Source: Stenotrophomonas sp. SAU14A_NAIMI4_8 (lineage in GTDB: Bacteria > Pseudomonadota > Gammaproteobacteria > Xanthomonadales > Xanthomonadaceae). Taken from it: a stretch of DNA of 64,000 bases. The translations under genes and the position numbers were made by a program. The first letter of the stretch is position 1; each line of letters starts with the position of its first letter. The DNA is taken from contig NZ_CP025999.1 of assembly GCF_003086695.1 (NCBI RefSeq), positions 1,352,820-1,416,819 of the forward strand. The letters are read 5' to 3'. Below are positions 17,620 to 30,000 of the stretch, piece by piece. The notes below the pieces were generated by a model. That model had not been told where the DNA came from. It ran no database searches and was given only the letters and a program-made list of their open reading frames with translations.

Positions 17620-18021
17620 ATGAGCAAGCTGAACAAGTCCATCGTCGCGGAATTCGAATCCGCCCAGATCACCCGCGAACTGCCGAAGTTCAGCCAGGGC
17701 GACACCGTTGTCGTCAACGTGAAGGTGAAGGAAGGCAGCCGCGAGCGCGTGCAGGCCTATGAAGGCGTTGTGATCGCCACCAAGAACGCCGGCCTGAACT
17801 CCTCGTTCACCGTGCGCAAGATCTCGCACGGCTACGGCGTCGAGCGCGTCTTCCAGACCCACAGCGCCATCATCGACTCGGTCGAAGTGAAGCGTCGTGG
17901 TAAGGTCCGCGCCGGCAAGCTGTACTACCTGCGTGGCCTGGAAGGCAAGGCTGCCCGCATCAAGGAAGACCTGGCTGCCGCTGCTGCCGCCAAGGCTGCC
18001 CGTCTGGCCGAAAAGGCCTGA
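17620..18021 (+). CDS. rplS: 50S ribosomal protein bL19
   Basis: A 133-residue bL19 with the conserved core [16 protein letters not shown] and [11 protein letters not shown], then [16 protein letters not shown] and a basic [15 protein letters not shown] end, extended by an Ala-rich tail common in xanthomonads. It sits at the 30S-50S interface. It ends the rpsP operon and is followed by a terminator. Confidence 0.97.
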   Translation: MSKLNKSIVAEFESAQITRELPKFSQGDTVVVNVKVKEGSRERVQAYEGVVIATKNAGLNSSFTVRKISHGYGVERVFQTHSAIIDSVEVKRRGKVRAGKLYYLRGLEGKAARIKEDLAAAAAAKAARLAEKA

Positions 18022-18045
18022 TAAACAACTTCGGTTGTTGCCGCG

Positions 18046-18072
18046 ACGGCCACCTTCGGGTGGCCGTTTGCG
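18046..18072 (+). terminator. Rho-independent terminator after rplS
   Basis: ACGGCCACC-TTCG-GGTGGCCGT forms a nine-pair stem with a TTCG tetraloop at 18046-18067, followed by TTGCGTTT. A weaker ACAAC-TTCG-GTTGT hairpin lies just before it (18025-18038). Confidence 0.8.
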
Positions 18073-18103
18073 TTTGTGCGCCGGCCGGCGCTATGTTCGC
18101 GGC

Positions 18104-18475
18104 ATGACGACCGTTGAACAGCGTTACCCGCCCAAGGTGCAGGCCGCCCTGCGCCATCTTGACGCCGCGGGCGTGCAGCGCCGGCACTCGGCGCCGCCAC
18201 TGCATCGCCTGCTGTGGCGCATGGGCGTCAACGCGCCCCCGCCGATCATCGCCAGCGTGGCGTCCAATGCACTGCTGATGGGTACCTGGTTCGCACTGGG
18301 CTGGGGCGTGCTGATGTGGCTGCTGGTCTGGCGCAACACCAGCCTGCCGTTGGCAGTGGCGGTGTTCAGCGCGCTCCTCGCCGGCGTATTGTTCGGTCTG
18401 CTGATGGCGGTCGTGATACGCGTGATGCGCCTGCGCCGCGGCCTGCCGTTATGGCGTGACCTGCCCAGCCGCTGA
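18104..18475 (+). CDS. Small membrane protein, DUF6404-like
   Basis: A 123-residue protein. The N-terminal half is cytoplasmic and has PPLHRLLWRMGVNAPPPI, a pattern I associate with DUF6404 proteins. Two hydrophobic helices follow (about residues 56-78 and 83-106), then a basic end (RLRRGLPLWRDLPSR). The function is unknown. It is the first of three small genes spaced by 24 and 34 bases and is likely co-transcribed with them. The ribosome site is weak, so the start is moderately certain. Confidence 0.65.
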   Translation: MTTVEQRYPPKVQAALRHLDAAGVQRRHSAPPLHRLLWRMGVNAPPPIIASVASNALLMGTWFALGWGVLMWLLVWRNTSLPLAVAVFSALLAGVLFGLLMAVVIRVMRLRRGLPLWRDLPSR

Positions 18476-18499
18476 CCTGCGACCACGGAGCGCTGCGCA

Positions 18500-18931
18500 A
18501 TGCCTTCCAAGCCATCCGCCGCCGCTGCGCCGAAGCTGTTGTCCGGCGGCAACCCGCAGATCGCCAAGGGCGATGGTGATGCACCGGTGCAGGCCTACAT
18601 CGCCGCCATGCCCGGCTGGAAGCGTGCATTTGGCGAGCAGCTCGATGCCCTCATCACCCAGGCCGTGCCCGGCGTGCACAAGGCCGTGCGCTGGAATTCA
18701 CCGATGTATGGCGTGGGCGAAGGGCAGGGCTGGTTCCTCAGCTTTCACTGCTGCACGCGTTACATCAAGGTCGCGTTCTTCCACGGCGCGCTGCTGCAGC
18801 CGCAGCCACCCGAGCCTTCGAAGCAGGCCACCACGCGCTATCTGCACCTGTATGAAGACAGCGTGCTGGACCGCGCACAACTGCTGGACTGGCTGCAGCA
18901 GGCACGTGCGCTGCCCGGCGCGCGCATGTAG
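18500..18931 (+). CDS. DUF1801 domain protein
   Basis: A 143-residue soluble protein. The DUF1801 (YdhG-like) core is visible as VQAYIAAMPGWKR, then AVPGVHKAVRWNSPMYGVG and FLSFHCCTRYIKVAFFHGALL. The fold is the frataxin-like/iron-chaperone-annotated domain of unproven function. A second DUF1801 gene follows 34 bases later, so these are tandem relatives. The start ATG is preceded by ACGGAG 10 bases upstream. Confidence 0.82.
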   Translation: MPSKPSAAAAPKLLSGGNPQIAKGDGDAPVQAYIAAMPGWKRAFGEQLDALITQAVPGVHKAVRWNSPMYGVGEGQGWFLSFHCCTRYIKVAFFHGALLQPQPPEPSKQATTRYLHLYEDSVLDRAQLLDWLQQARALPGARM

Positions 18932-18965
18932 TTTCCCTTTCCCACCGTACCGTGCGAGTGCAGAC

Positions 18966-19364
18966 ATGCCCAGGAAAGCTGCGGAAGCCGCCGAAGCAAC
19001 ACGCCCTGCCTCTGAACTGATCGATGCGCGCATTGCCGAACTGGGCGACTGGCGCGGCCAGACGCTGGCCCGCGTTCGCGCACTGATCCACCAGGCGCTG
19101 CCCGACGTGGAAGAGACCTGGAAATGGCGCGGCACGCCGGTGTGGGAACACAACGGCATCCTGTGCACGGGCGAAACCTACAAGCAGGCAGTGAAACTGA
19201 CCTTCGCCCATGGCGCCGCGCTGCCAGACCCGAAGGGTCTGTTCAATGCCAGCCTGGAAGGCAATACACGGCGCGCGATCGACATCCACGAGGGCGCGAT
19301 GCCTGACGCCACGGCGTTCAAGGCCTTGATCCGCGCTGCCGCCAAGCACAACGCCGCGAAGTAG
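18966..19364 (+). CDS. DUF1801 domain protein, second tandem copy
   Basis: A 132-residue protein with an alanine-rich N-terminus and the DUF1801 core (WRGQTLARVRALIHQALPDVEE split by the family's PDVEETWKWRGTPVW, then KQAVKLTFAHGAALPDPKGLFN). It differs strongly from the preceding copy, so this is an old pairing and not a recent duplication. It ends four bases before an SMAG pair. The role is unknown; by context it acts with the two upstream small genes. Confidence 0.82.
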   Translation: MPRKAAEAAEATRPASELIDARIAELGDWRGQTLARVRALIHQALPDVEETWKWRGTPVWEHNGILCTGETYKQAVKLTFAHGAALPDPKGLFNASLEGNTRRAIDIHEGAMPDATAFKALIRAAAKHNAAK

Positions 19365-19368
19365 AACG

Positions 19369-19436
19369 GTAGCGCCGGGCCATGCCCGGCGAGCGCAGCG
19401 GTGGTCAGACATTCGCCGGGCATGGCCCGGCGCTAC
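19369..19436. repeat. Inverted SMAG pair between convergent genes
   Basis: A GTAGCGCCGGGC-type palindrome at 19369 and its reverse copy ending GCTACC at 19436 face each other across a 22-base spacer. The pair can fold into one long hairpin and sits between the DUF1801 gene and the convergent MATE gene, eight bases from the latter's stop. Confidence 0.88.
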
Positions 19437-19444
19437 CGGCGGGG

Positions 19445-20902
19445 TTACCGGGTCACGGCATCCGGGTCGGCTACCGGCGAGGGCGGGCAGGCTGGTACTT
19501 CCGACGGCGTGGCCAGAACTTCGGCCGGCGCGGGCGCGGTGATCATCCGCGCCTTGCGCCAGCCACCCCAGCGGTAATACGCCAGCGACAGCAGCATGGA
19601 CACCAGCGAACCGGCCGGGAAACTCCACCAGATCGCATCGGCACCCCAGTACGGTTGCAGGAATTCGGCGAACGGCACGCGCACGCCCCACAGCGAGGCG
19701 GCCAGGATCAGCAGCGGCGGAATGACCGCACCGGTGGAGCGCACCACGCCGGAGATCACGAAGCTGACACCGAAGAACAGGAACGAGCCGATCACCACGT
19801 GGTTCAAATGGCGGGCGATCTGCAGCGATTCGCTGCCCTGCGGCAGGAACAGCGCCAGCGAATACTGGTCCAGCGCCACCAGCGGCAGGATCAGCGCACC
19901 GGTCAGCAGGAAGTTGAACAGCACGCCCTGCCGCGCGGTGCCGCGCACGCGGTCCCAGCGCTGCGCGCCGACGTTCTGCGCGGCCATCGACGAACACGCC
20001 GCACCGATGGCCATGGCCGGCATCTGCACGTAGTTCCACAGCTGCAGCGATGCGCCGTAGGCGGCCGCGGTGTCGGTGCCGTACTGGTTCACCATGGTCA
20101 TCAGCATGATGACCGACAGCGAGATCAGCACCATCTGCAGGCCCATCGGCACGCCCTTGACCACCAGCGCGCGCAGGATGGTGAAATCGAGCTTGAACAG
20201 GTGCATGTCGGCGCGTCCCAGCCACAGCGTGTGCCGCTTGTGCCGCATGTACAGCAGCAGGCCGGCCAGCGACAGCGTCTGCGACACCAGCGTGGCCCAG
20301 GCCGAGCCGGCAATGCCCAGTTCCGGGAACGGGCCCAGGCCGAAGATCAGCACCGGGTTCAGCGCGATATCCAGCACCACCGACACCAGCAGGAAGCGGA
20401 ACGGCGTGCGCGAATCGCCGGCACCCCGCAGCGCGGCGCTGAGGAAGGCGAACGCGTACAGCGTGGGCATGGCCAGGAAGATCACGCGCAGGTAGGCCTC
20501 GGCCAGCGGCAGCGACGCGGCCGGCGTGCCCATCGCTTCCAGCAGCGGGTGGGCCAGGAACCAGCCGGCGATGGCGATGACCACCGACAGGCCGATGAAG
20601 AACGTGGCACTGGTGCCGACCACACGCCGCGCCTGGCCGATGTCGCGCGCGCCGATGGCCTGGCCGATCAGGATGGTGGCGGCCATGCCGAAGCCGAACA
20701 CCGAGCCGATCAGGAAGAACATGATGTTGTTGGCGTTGGCGGTGGCCGTCAGCGCGGCCTCGCCCAAAAAGCGCCCGACCCACACCGCGTTCACCGAACC
20801 ATTCAGTGACTGGGCGATGTTGCCGGCCAGGATGGGCAGCGCGAACAGCAGCAGGTTGCGCCCGATCGGGCCGGAAGTCAGGTCAAGCGGCGCTTTGGCC
20901 AT
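19445..20902 (-). CDS. MATE-family multidrug/cation efflux transporter
   Basis: A 485-residue inner-membrane antiporter with twelve predicted helices. MATE signatures include LLLFALPILAGNIAQSLNGSV near the N-terminus, RGAGDSRTPFRFLLVSVVLD in the first half and AAQNVGAQRWDRV after helix 7. It would export cationic drugs or metabolites using Na+ or H+ gradients; the substrate cannot be read from sequence. The start at 20902 (MAKAPLDLTSGPIGRNLL) matches the family; an open extension to 21031 is low-complexity and lacks similarity. No regulator is adjacent. The C-terminal tail after about residue 450 is Pro/Ala-rich. Confidence 0.9.
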   Translation of the reverse strand: MAKAPLDLTSGPIGRNLLLFALPILAGNIAQSLNGSVNAVWVGRFLGEAALTATANANNIMFFLIGSVFGFGMAATILIGQAIGARDIGQARRVVGTSATFFIGLSVVIAIAGWFLAHPLLEAMGTPAASLPLAEAYLRVIFLAMPTLYAFAFLSAALRGAGDSRTPFRFLLVSVVLDIALNPVLIFGLGPFPELGIAGSAWATLVSQTLSLAGLLLYMRHKRHTLWLGRADMHLFKLDFTILRALVVKGVPMGLQMVLISLSVIMLMTMVNQYGTDTAAAYGASLQLWNYVQMPAMAIGAACSSMAAQNVGAQRWDRVRGTARQGVLFNFLLTGALILPLVALDQYSLALFLPQGSESLQIARHLNHVVIGSFLFFGVSFVISGVVRSTGAVIPPLLILAASLWGVRVPFAEFLQPYWGADAIWWSFPAGSLVSMLLSLAYYRWGGWRKARMITAPAPAEVLATPSEVPACPPSPVADPDAVTR

Positions 20903-20964
20903 GGGCTGGAGATCGAATGCCGGGAGGCGCACACTAGCACCAAGCCGGTTTGCGGGGTGTGGCA

Positions 20965-21204
20965 ATGCAGCAGCAACAGCAGGGGGTGTGCGGGATTGCG
21001 CTGGCCTTGATCGTGGCCGTGCTGCCCGCATGTTCCATGGACGACCGCCTGGGCGATACCCAGATACGGCCGACCGACCGACCCGAATGCCTGGTGGGCA
21101 GCCAACGCCAGGACCTGGCCTCTGGTGTGAAGCCGTTGATCGGCGGCACCGGCTGCCGGGTCGACCCGGACAACCCGCGTCCCTTGAATCGACCCACGGA
21201 GTAG
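20965..21204 (+). CDS. Small putative lipoprotein
   Basis: A 79-residue protein beginning MQQQQQGVCGIALALIVAVL and ending the signal at LPAC (Cys about residue 24), an acceptable lipobox. The remaining 55 residues are polar with two Cys (PECLVG, GTGCRVD). It would be anchored in the envelope. It lies nine bases before hslR and divergent from the MATE gene. No family recognised; the start is uncertain, since a GTG nearby is possible. Confidence 0.55.
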   Translation: MQQQQQGVCGIALALIVAVLPACSMDDRLGDTQIRPTDRPECLVGSQRQDLASGVKPLIGGTGCRVDPDNPRPLNRPTE

Positions 21205-21213
21205 TTTCCGCCG

Positions 21214-21621
21214 ATGCATGCGCTTTCCCCGCTGCCGCCCAGTGTCCGCCTGGATATCTGGCTGTGGGCGGCCCGTTTCTTCAAGACCCGCAGCCTGGCC
21301 AAGCAGGCCATTGAAACCGGCAAGGTAAGCGTGGCCGGCCAGCGCCCGAAATCCTCACGCGCGGTGCGCGTGGGCGAGCAGGTGCAGGTGGACCGTGGCG
21401 AGGAACATTTCGAGATCCAGGTGCTGGGCATCAGCGACCAGCGCGGCCCGGCGCCGGTGGCGCAGCAGCTGTATGTGGAAAGCGAAGCGTCGAAGGCGCG
21501 GCGGGCCGAGCAGCGTGCGTTGCGCATCGCCGCCCGAGATGGTTTCCAGCCGCCGGAGCACAAGCCGGACAAGCGCGCGCGGCGGTTGATCCGCGCGCTG
21601 GGTGATCTGGACGCGTTGTAA
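21214..21621 (+). CDS. hslR: Ribosome-associated heat shock protein Hsp15
   Basis: A 135-residue S4-domain RNA-binding protein. The S4 motif runs from VRLDIWLWAARFFKTRSLAK to AVRVGEQVQV (about residues 10-60), followed by a basic, Arg/Ala-rich C-terminal helix (KARRAEQRALRIAAR). Hsp15 binds free 50S subunits still carrying peptidyl-tRNA and helps rescue them. Length matches E. coli HslR (133). It is probably co-transcribed with the small lipoprotein gene. Confidence 0.9.
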   Translation: MHALSPLPPSVRLDIWLWAARFFKTRSLAKQAIETGKVSVAGQRPKSSRAVRVGEQVQVDRGEEHFEIQVLGISDQRGPAPVAQQLYVESEASKARRAEQRALRIAARDGFQPPEHKPDKRARRLIRALGDLDAL

Positions 21622-21645
21622 CGGCGTGATCGTGGTGCGTTCACG

Positions 21646-21699
21646 GTAGTCGCCCACCTTGGTGGGCGATTTGGGGTGCCCACCAAGGTGGGCACCTAC
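21646..21699. repeat. Inverted hairpin pair between hslR and katG
   Basis: TCGCCCACCTTGGTGGGCGA forms one palindrome headed by GTAG at 21647; a second palindrome GTGCCCACCAAGGTGGGCAC follows and ends in CTACC. It resembles the SMAG layout but has a different core. It lies eight bases beyond the katG stop and could terminate both convergent genes. Confidence 0.85.
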
Positions 21700-21707
21700 C
21701 AAACGGG

Positions 21708-23954
<2,247 letters not shown>

Positions 23955-24045
23955 CTACCTGTGGGCTGGCGAAATGGGAATCGGGTTCAAGCCCACGATA
24001 GGCAGGGCCTGACGATCGGTAAATTCGATTGATTCAACCAATGCG

Positions 24046-24060
24046 ATAGTGGTGACCTAT
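24046..24060 (-). promoter_or_regulatory. OxyR-like half-site upstream of katG
   Basis: ATAG at 24046-24049 and CTAT at 24057-24060 are separated by exactly seven bases, the OxyR half-site layout. It lies 98-112 bases upstream of the katG start. A second good half-site at the expected ten-base step is not evident. Confidence 0.5.
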
Positions 24061-24091
24061 GGTGCCGTCTGCATAGGACGATCGTGGCCGA

Positions 24092-24691
24092 TCAGCGCTT
24101 CAACAGGCCGGCGCCCAGTTTCATCAGGTCGCTGGCGCCGAACTGGCCATCGCCGTCCTGGTCCAGGACGCCGCCCAGCAGGCTGCCCAGACCGCCGCCG
24201 CTCTGCGCTTCCTGCCCCAGCGCACTGCTGAGTTCAGAGGCATTGCCCTGCTGGGCAAACCGCTGCGCCAAAAACGACATGACGATGGGGGCGAGGATCG
24301 CCAGCAGCTTGCCGGAGGTGCCGCTGTACAGCCCGGTCTTCTGGCCAAGGGCCGCGGCCGCCTGCGGCTGCTGGCCGCCGAACACGTGGCCGAGGATGCC
24401 GGCGCCGTCGGTGGCACCGCTGCCACCGCCGCCCATCACCGCGCCGAGGATGCCGCCCAGGTCAAAGCCGCCGCCGCCGCTGTGGTCGCGCTGCAGGGCA
24501 TTGAGCAGGGACTGCGCGCCCTGCGGTTCACTGGCGTTCTGGCCCATGGCGCCCAGCAGCAGGGGCAGGGCGCTGCCCACGGCCTGGCTGGTCTGCGCGC
24601 TGTCCAGGCCAAGCTGCTGCGATACCTGCTGCAGGCCTTGGCCCTGCTGCAGTTGCTGGAACAGGGATGCGGCGAGGGATTGGGTATTCAT
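24092..24691 (-). CDS. DUF937 protein with a C-terminal EF-hand-like loop
   Basis: A 199-residue protein, Gln-rich at the N-terminus (residues 8-30) and Gly-rich in the middle (FDLGGILGAVMGGGGSG). The DUF937 core (LASALPLLLGAMGQN-like repeats, LAILAPIVMSFLAQR) is helical. Residues about 175-190 read DQDGDGQFGASDL, with Asp at positions 1, 3, 5 and 12 spacing close to a calcium-binding EF-hand loop. Function unknown; DUF937 proteins are common in Stenotrophomonas and Xanthomonas. It is upstream of katG in the same direction, but the OxyR-like site between them suggests katG has its own promoter. Confidence 0.8.
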   Translation of the reverse strand: MNTQSLAASLFQQLQQGQGLQQVSQQLGLDSAQTSQAVGSALPLLLGAMGQNASEPQGAQSLLNALQRDHSGGGGFDLGGILGAVMGGGGSGATDGAGILGHVFGGQQPQAAAALGQKTGLYSGTSGKLLAILAPIVMSFLAQRFAQQGNASELSSALGQEAQSGGGLGSLLGGVLDQDGDGQFGASDLMKLGAGLLKR

Positions 24692-24794
24692 GGCGGTCTC
24701 CGTTCAGTGAAGGAAGGACCGCCCGAGCATAACGCCGGGTACACGACGGAAATGCGAAGGGTTCATGGCGCCGGGACGGGCGCCATGCCGACCG

Positions 24795-24852
24795 GTAGCG
24801 CCGGGCCATGCCCGGCGGCACATGACCTGGTAGCGCCGGGCCATGCCCGGCG
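24795..24852. repeat. Two direct SMAG palindromes
   Basis: GTAGCGCCGGGC-type palindromes start at 24795 and 24830 in the same orientation, 35 bases apart, just downstream of the mutS stop (24860 end on the minus strand). Confidence 0.88.
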
Positions 24853-24859
24853 GGGGCCG

Positions 24860-27451
<2,592 letters not shown>

Positions 27452-27563
27452 GGGGCTCGTGGATCTGGGGTGTCCGCCGCGGGCAGGCCGCAGGGCGGAG
27501 ACGGGTACAGGGCTGCCCATGGTAACGGCTAGGGGTGGCTCGGCGCGCCCCCGCCAGGCGCCC

Positions 27564-27968
27564 TCACTGCATCTGCAGGCTGATGTTCGGATGCCCGGTA
27601 AAGATCTCCATCACGATCTCGAAGTAGGTTTCGCCTTCGCCGCGCTGCAGTGCCCGAAGTTGTCGCGTGATGGCCGCGGTGTTGAACGCGGCGGCGTTGT
27701 CCAGCTTGTCCTGCAGCCACGCCCGGGTGGTGGCTTCACCCAGCGCGTGGCGCGTGTGGGCGATGTCCTTCCAGACCAGTGTTGCCGTGGCGTGCCCGGC
27801 CAGCACCCCGTAGCCGCCGTACAGCAGGTCGTCCAGCGCATCCAGGCTTGGCCCCAGCTGCCAGTCTTCGCCCGCCATGAAGACGCGGTTGATCTCGGCG
27901 TAGAAGCTGGCGATGTCATGCACGGCACTGCCTTCCAGCACCAGTTCCAGCGGCGCATCGTTGTGCAT
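27564..27968 (-). CDS. Barstar-like (ribonuclease inhibitor family) protein
   Basis: A 134-residue protein with [16 protein letters not shown] then [16 protein letters not shown], resembling the barstar region in which helix 1 is followed by YGxNLDALWD; here LDALDDLL keeps the Leu-Asp-Ala-Leu core. No partner ribonuclease gene is adjacent, so a toxin-antitoxin role is not supported. The start could be ATG 27968 (MHNDAPLEL), chosen for domain fit, or GTG 28031, which would add 21 residues. It is upstream of mutS on the same strand with 112 bases between, so probably independent. Confidence 0.55.
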   Translation of the reverse strand: MHNDAPLELVLEGSAVHDIASFYAEINRVFMAGEDWQLGPSLDALDDLLYGGYGVLAGHATATLVWKDIAHTRHALGEATTRAWLQDKLDNAAAFNTAAITRQLRALQRGEGETYFEIVMEIFTGHPNISLQMQ

Positions 27969-28122
27969 GCACGGGTCTCGGTCCACGGTTTCATCACTGT
28001 AGCAATGCGGCGCGGCGTAGATGAACCGCACATGGCCGTTCAGCGCGCAGTGATCTGGATTTCACCTGTGGTTGCCACCGCCCACGAGACACTTGCGCCA
28101 TACCGCAACACAGGAGACCGCC

Positions 28123-28485
28123 ATGAATACTTCTATCCGCGTACTGCTGCTGGGCAGCCTTCTGGCAGCGTCGTCGGTGGCCGGTGCACAGACTTATGGC
28201 CCGCGCGATGAAGGCCGCAAGTTCAACGACGGCAGCCGCGTGGTGTGCAAGAACGTAGAAGTGCAGCGCAATTCTCGTGACCCGAACCGCATTACCGGTA
28301 CCGCCACCGGTGCGGTGGTGGGTGGCCTGCTGGGTAACCAGGTGGGCGGCGGCAACGGCAAGAAGCTGGCCACCGTGGCCGGTGCCGTGGCCGGCGGTGC
28401 TGCCGGTCGCCAGATCCAGGGCAACCACCAGAGCAAGACCGGCGACCGTGTGGTCGAGCGCCGCTGCGAACGCGTGTACCGATAA
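28123..28485 (+). CDS. Glycine-zipper (17-kDa surface antigen-like) envelope protein
   Basis: A 120-residue exported protein. Residues 1-23 are a Sec signal (MNTSIRVLLLGSLLAASSVA) with likely cleavage at AGA-Q. The mature protein carries a glycine-zipper: TGAVVGGLLGNQVGGGNGKK and AGAVAGGAAGRQIQG (about residues 60-97), a two-helix outer-membrane or periplasmic motif found in the Rickettsia 17-kDa antigen family. AGGAG stands eight bases before the ATG. It is often annotated as a stress-linked surface protein; no specific function can be assigned. A terminator follows. Confidence 0.85.
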   Translation: MNTSIRVLLLGSLLAASSVAGAQTYGPRDEGRKFNDGSRVVCKNVEVQRNSRDPNRITGTATGAVVGGLLGNQVGGGNGKKLATVAGAVAGGAAGRQIQGNHQSKTGDRVVERRCERVYR

Positions 28486-28518
28486 ACCCTTTGTAGTCCC
28501 TTCCACCTGCAGTACCCG

Positions 28519-28548
28519 AACGCCGGCCTTGTGCCGGCGTTCTTCGTT
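28519..28548 (+). terminator. Rho-independent terminator
   Basis: AACGCCGGC-CTTGT-GCCGGCGTT forms a nine-pair stem, followed by CTTCGTTT. It ends the glycine-zipper gene transcript. Confidence 0.8.
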
Positions 28549-28614
28549 TGCGCGGGCGTACCACCGGGCCGGGTGGCGCCCTATACTGCGCCAACTTCCA
28601 AGGATGAACGCGCT

Positions 28615-30000
28615 GTGAACGAATCCCCCGTTGCTGCGCCGCAAGCCGTGCCCACACCCACCCACGCCGAGCCGGAAGCGAACACCCGCTTCAGCCGGCT
28701 GCGCGAGCGCGCGGACGAGCTGGAGCTGTTCATTTCCGGCCTGCTGGCGTTCGCCCTGCTGGCCGTGCCCGGTTATCTGTTCGATGCCTGGGCGCGCAGC
28801 AGCCTGCATACCGAAGGCATGTACTTCCAGCTGCTCTGGTTTGCCTTCAGTACGGTGGTGGGCATGTGCTACGTGCTGGCAGTGGCGCTGATCGCGCACC
28901 TGACCGTGCGCGGTTATTGGATCGGCCTGGTCGGGCTGAAATCGCATTTCCCCGAGGGCATCGACTGGACCGCGCTGCAGAAGATGGGGCCGGTGTCGCG
29001 TGCGTTCCTGCGCGCGCGCGACGGCGGCCTGGACAGCAGCATCCAGCGTGCCGATCGGTTGGCCACGCTGCTGTTTTCCACCACGCTGATCTGCGTGCAG
29101 ACCCTGGCCGGCACCCTGGTACTGGCCATGGTGACCTTGGCCGTTGCGATGCTGATCGCCTTCCTGGCCGGTGGTTCGGACCAGGTGGCGATGGCGGTGG
29201 TGGGCGCGTGCCTGGGGAGCCTGCTGGCGCTGGCCTTCGTGCCCTTCATGCTGGAAAAGGCCATCGCCCGCCGCCACGCACGTGGCCGCGCCAGCGAGGG
29301 GCTGGAACGCGCGCTGCAGCGCTTCCTGGCCGGCATGCAGCGGGTGCCGTTGCTGCGCTTGATGCAGACCATGCAGCTGACCATCCAGAGCAACCTGCGC
29401 TCGCGCTCGTTCATGGTGGGCTACCTGCTGGCCATTGGCGTGGCGATGGTGCTGGCGGCGGTGCAGGTGGCCGGTTCGGTGAAGTTCTCGCTGTTCAACC
29501 GCTACCAGGTGCTGACCGAGGAGGCGGTGGACAACGGCATGCTGAGCGCGCACTACGAATCACTACGTTCGACGCACGACCAGCTGCTGGCCTACCCGAT
29601 GATTCCGGCCGATACGATCAGCAGTTCGCGCCTGCGGCTGTTCATTCCGCATCGCCCGCAGCGCGACAATCCGCTGGCTCGGCGCTACTGCACTGCCTTG
29701 CCCGGGGGCGAGAACAGCGCCGAGGGTGCGCCGGCGGCACGTGCGGCAGTGGACTGCCTGGCGTTGATCTGGACCATCACCCTGGACGGCAAGCCGGTGG
29801 CGCTGGCCGACTTCGTGCCGTTCGAGCGCCGCGACCTGGAAATGCGCGGGCTGGTGGGCTATCTGCCGTTGCAGGGCCTGGCGCCGGGCCGGCATGACCT
29901 GCACCTGGTCTGGCATGCGCAGGGCGAGAGCACAGGGCCCGACCGCCGCCGTGAGTACCGCATTCCGTTCTGGTACACGCCAGACGACAGCAAGGATTAG
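28615..30000 (+). CDS. Integral membrane protein of unknown function
   Basis: A 461-residue protein with five predicted membrane helices (about residues 38-60, 78-108, 148-180, 188-212 and 266-288) and a long C-terminal soluble part (about 295-461) that is presumably periplasmic. A cytoplasmic stretch with many Arg and Leu residues lies between helices 4 and 5. No family recognised. It starts at GTG 28615, eight bases after an AAGGA site; the ATG at 28604 meets a stop after four codons. Its stop TAG overlaps the stop of the convergent ABC permease by three bases. Confidence 0.8.
   Translation: MNESPVAAPQAVPTPTHAEPEANTRFSRLRERADELELFISGLLAFALLAVPGYLFDAWARSSLHTEGMYFQLLWFAFSTVVGMCYVLAVALIAHLTVRGYWIGLVGLKSHFPEGIDWTALQKMGPVSRAFLRARDGGLDSSIQRADRLATLLFSTTLICVQTLAGTLVLAMVTLAVAMLIAFLAGGSDQVAMAVVGACLGSLLALAFVPFMLEKAIARRHARGRASEGLERALQRFLAGMQRVPLLRLMQTMQLTIQSNLRSRSFMVGYLLAIGVAMVLAAVQVAGSVKFSLFNRYQVLTEEAVDNGMLSAHYESLRSTHDQLLAYPMIPADTISSSRLRLFIPHRPQRDNPLARRYCTALPGGENSAEGAPAARAAVDCLALIWTITLDGKPVALADFVPFERRDLEMRGLVGYLPLQGLAPGRHDLHLVWHAQGESTGPDRRREYRIPFWYTPDDSKD

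Noticed and set aside
27564..28031. Toxin-antitoxin role for the barstar-like gene
   Set aside because: No ribonuclease toxin gene next to it; mutS and a glycine-zipper gene are the neighbours.
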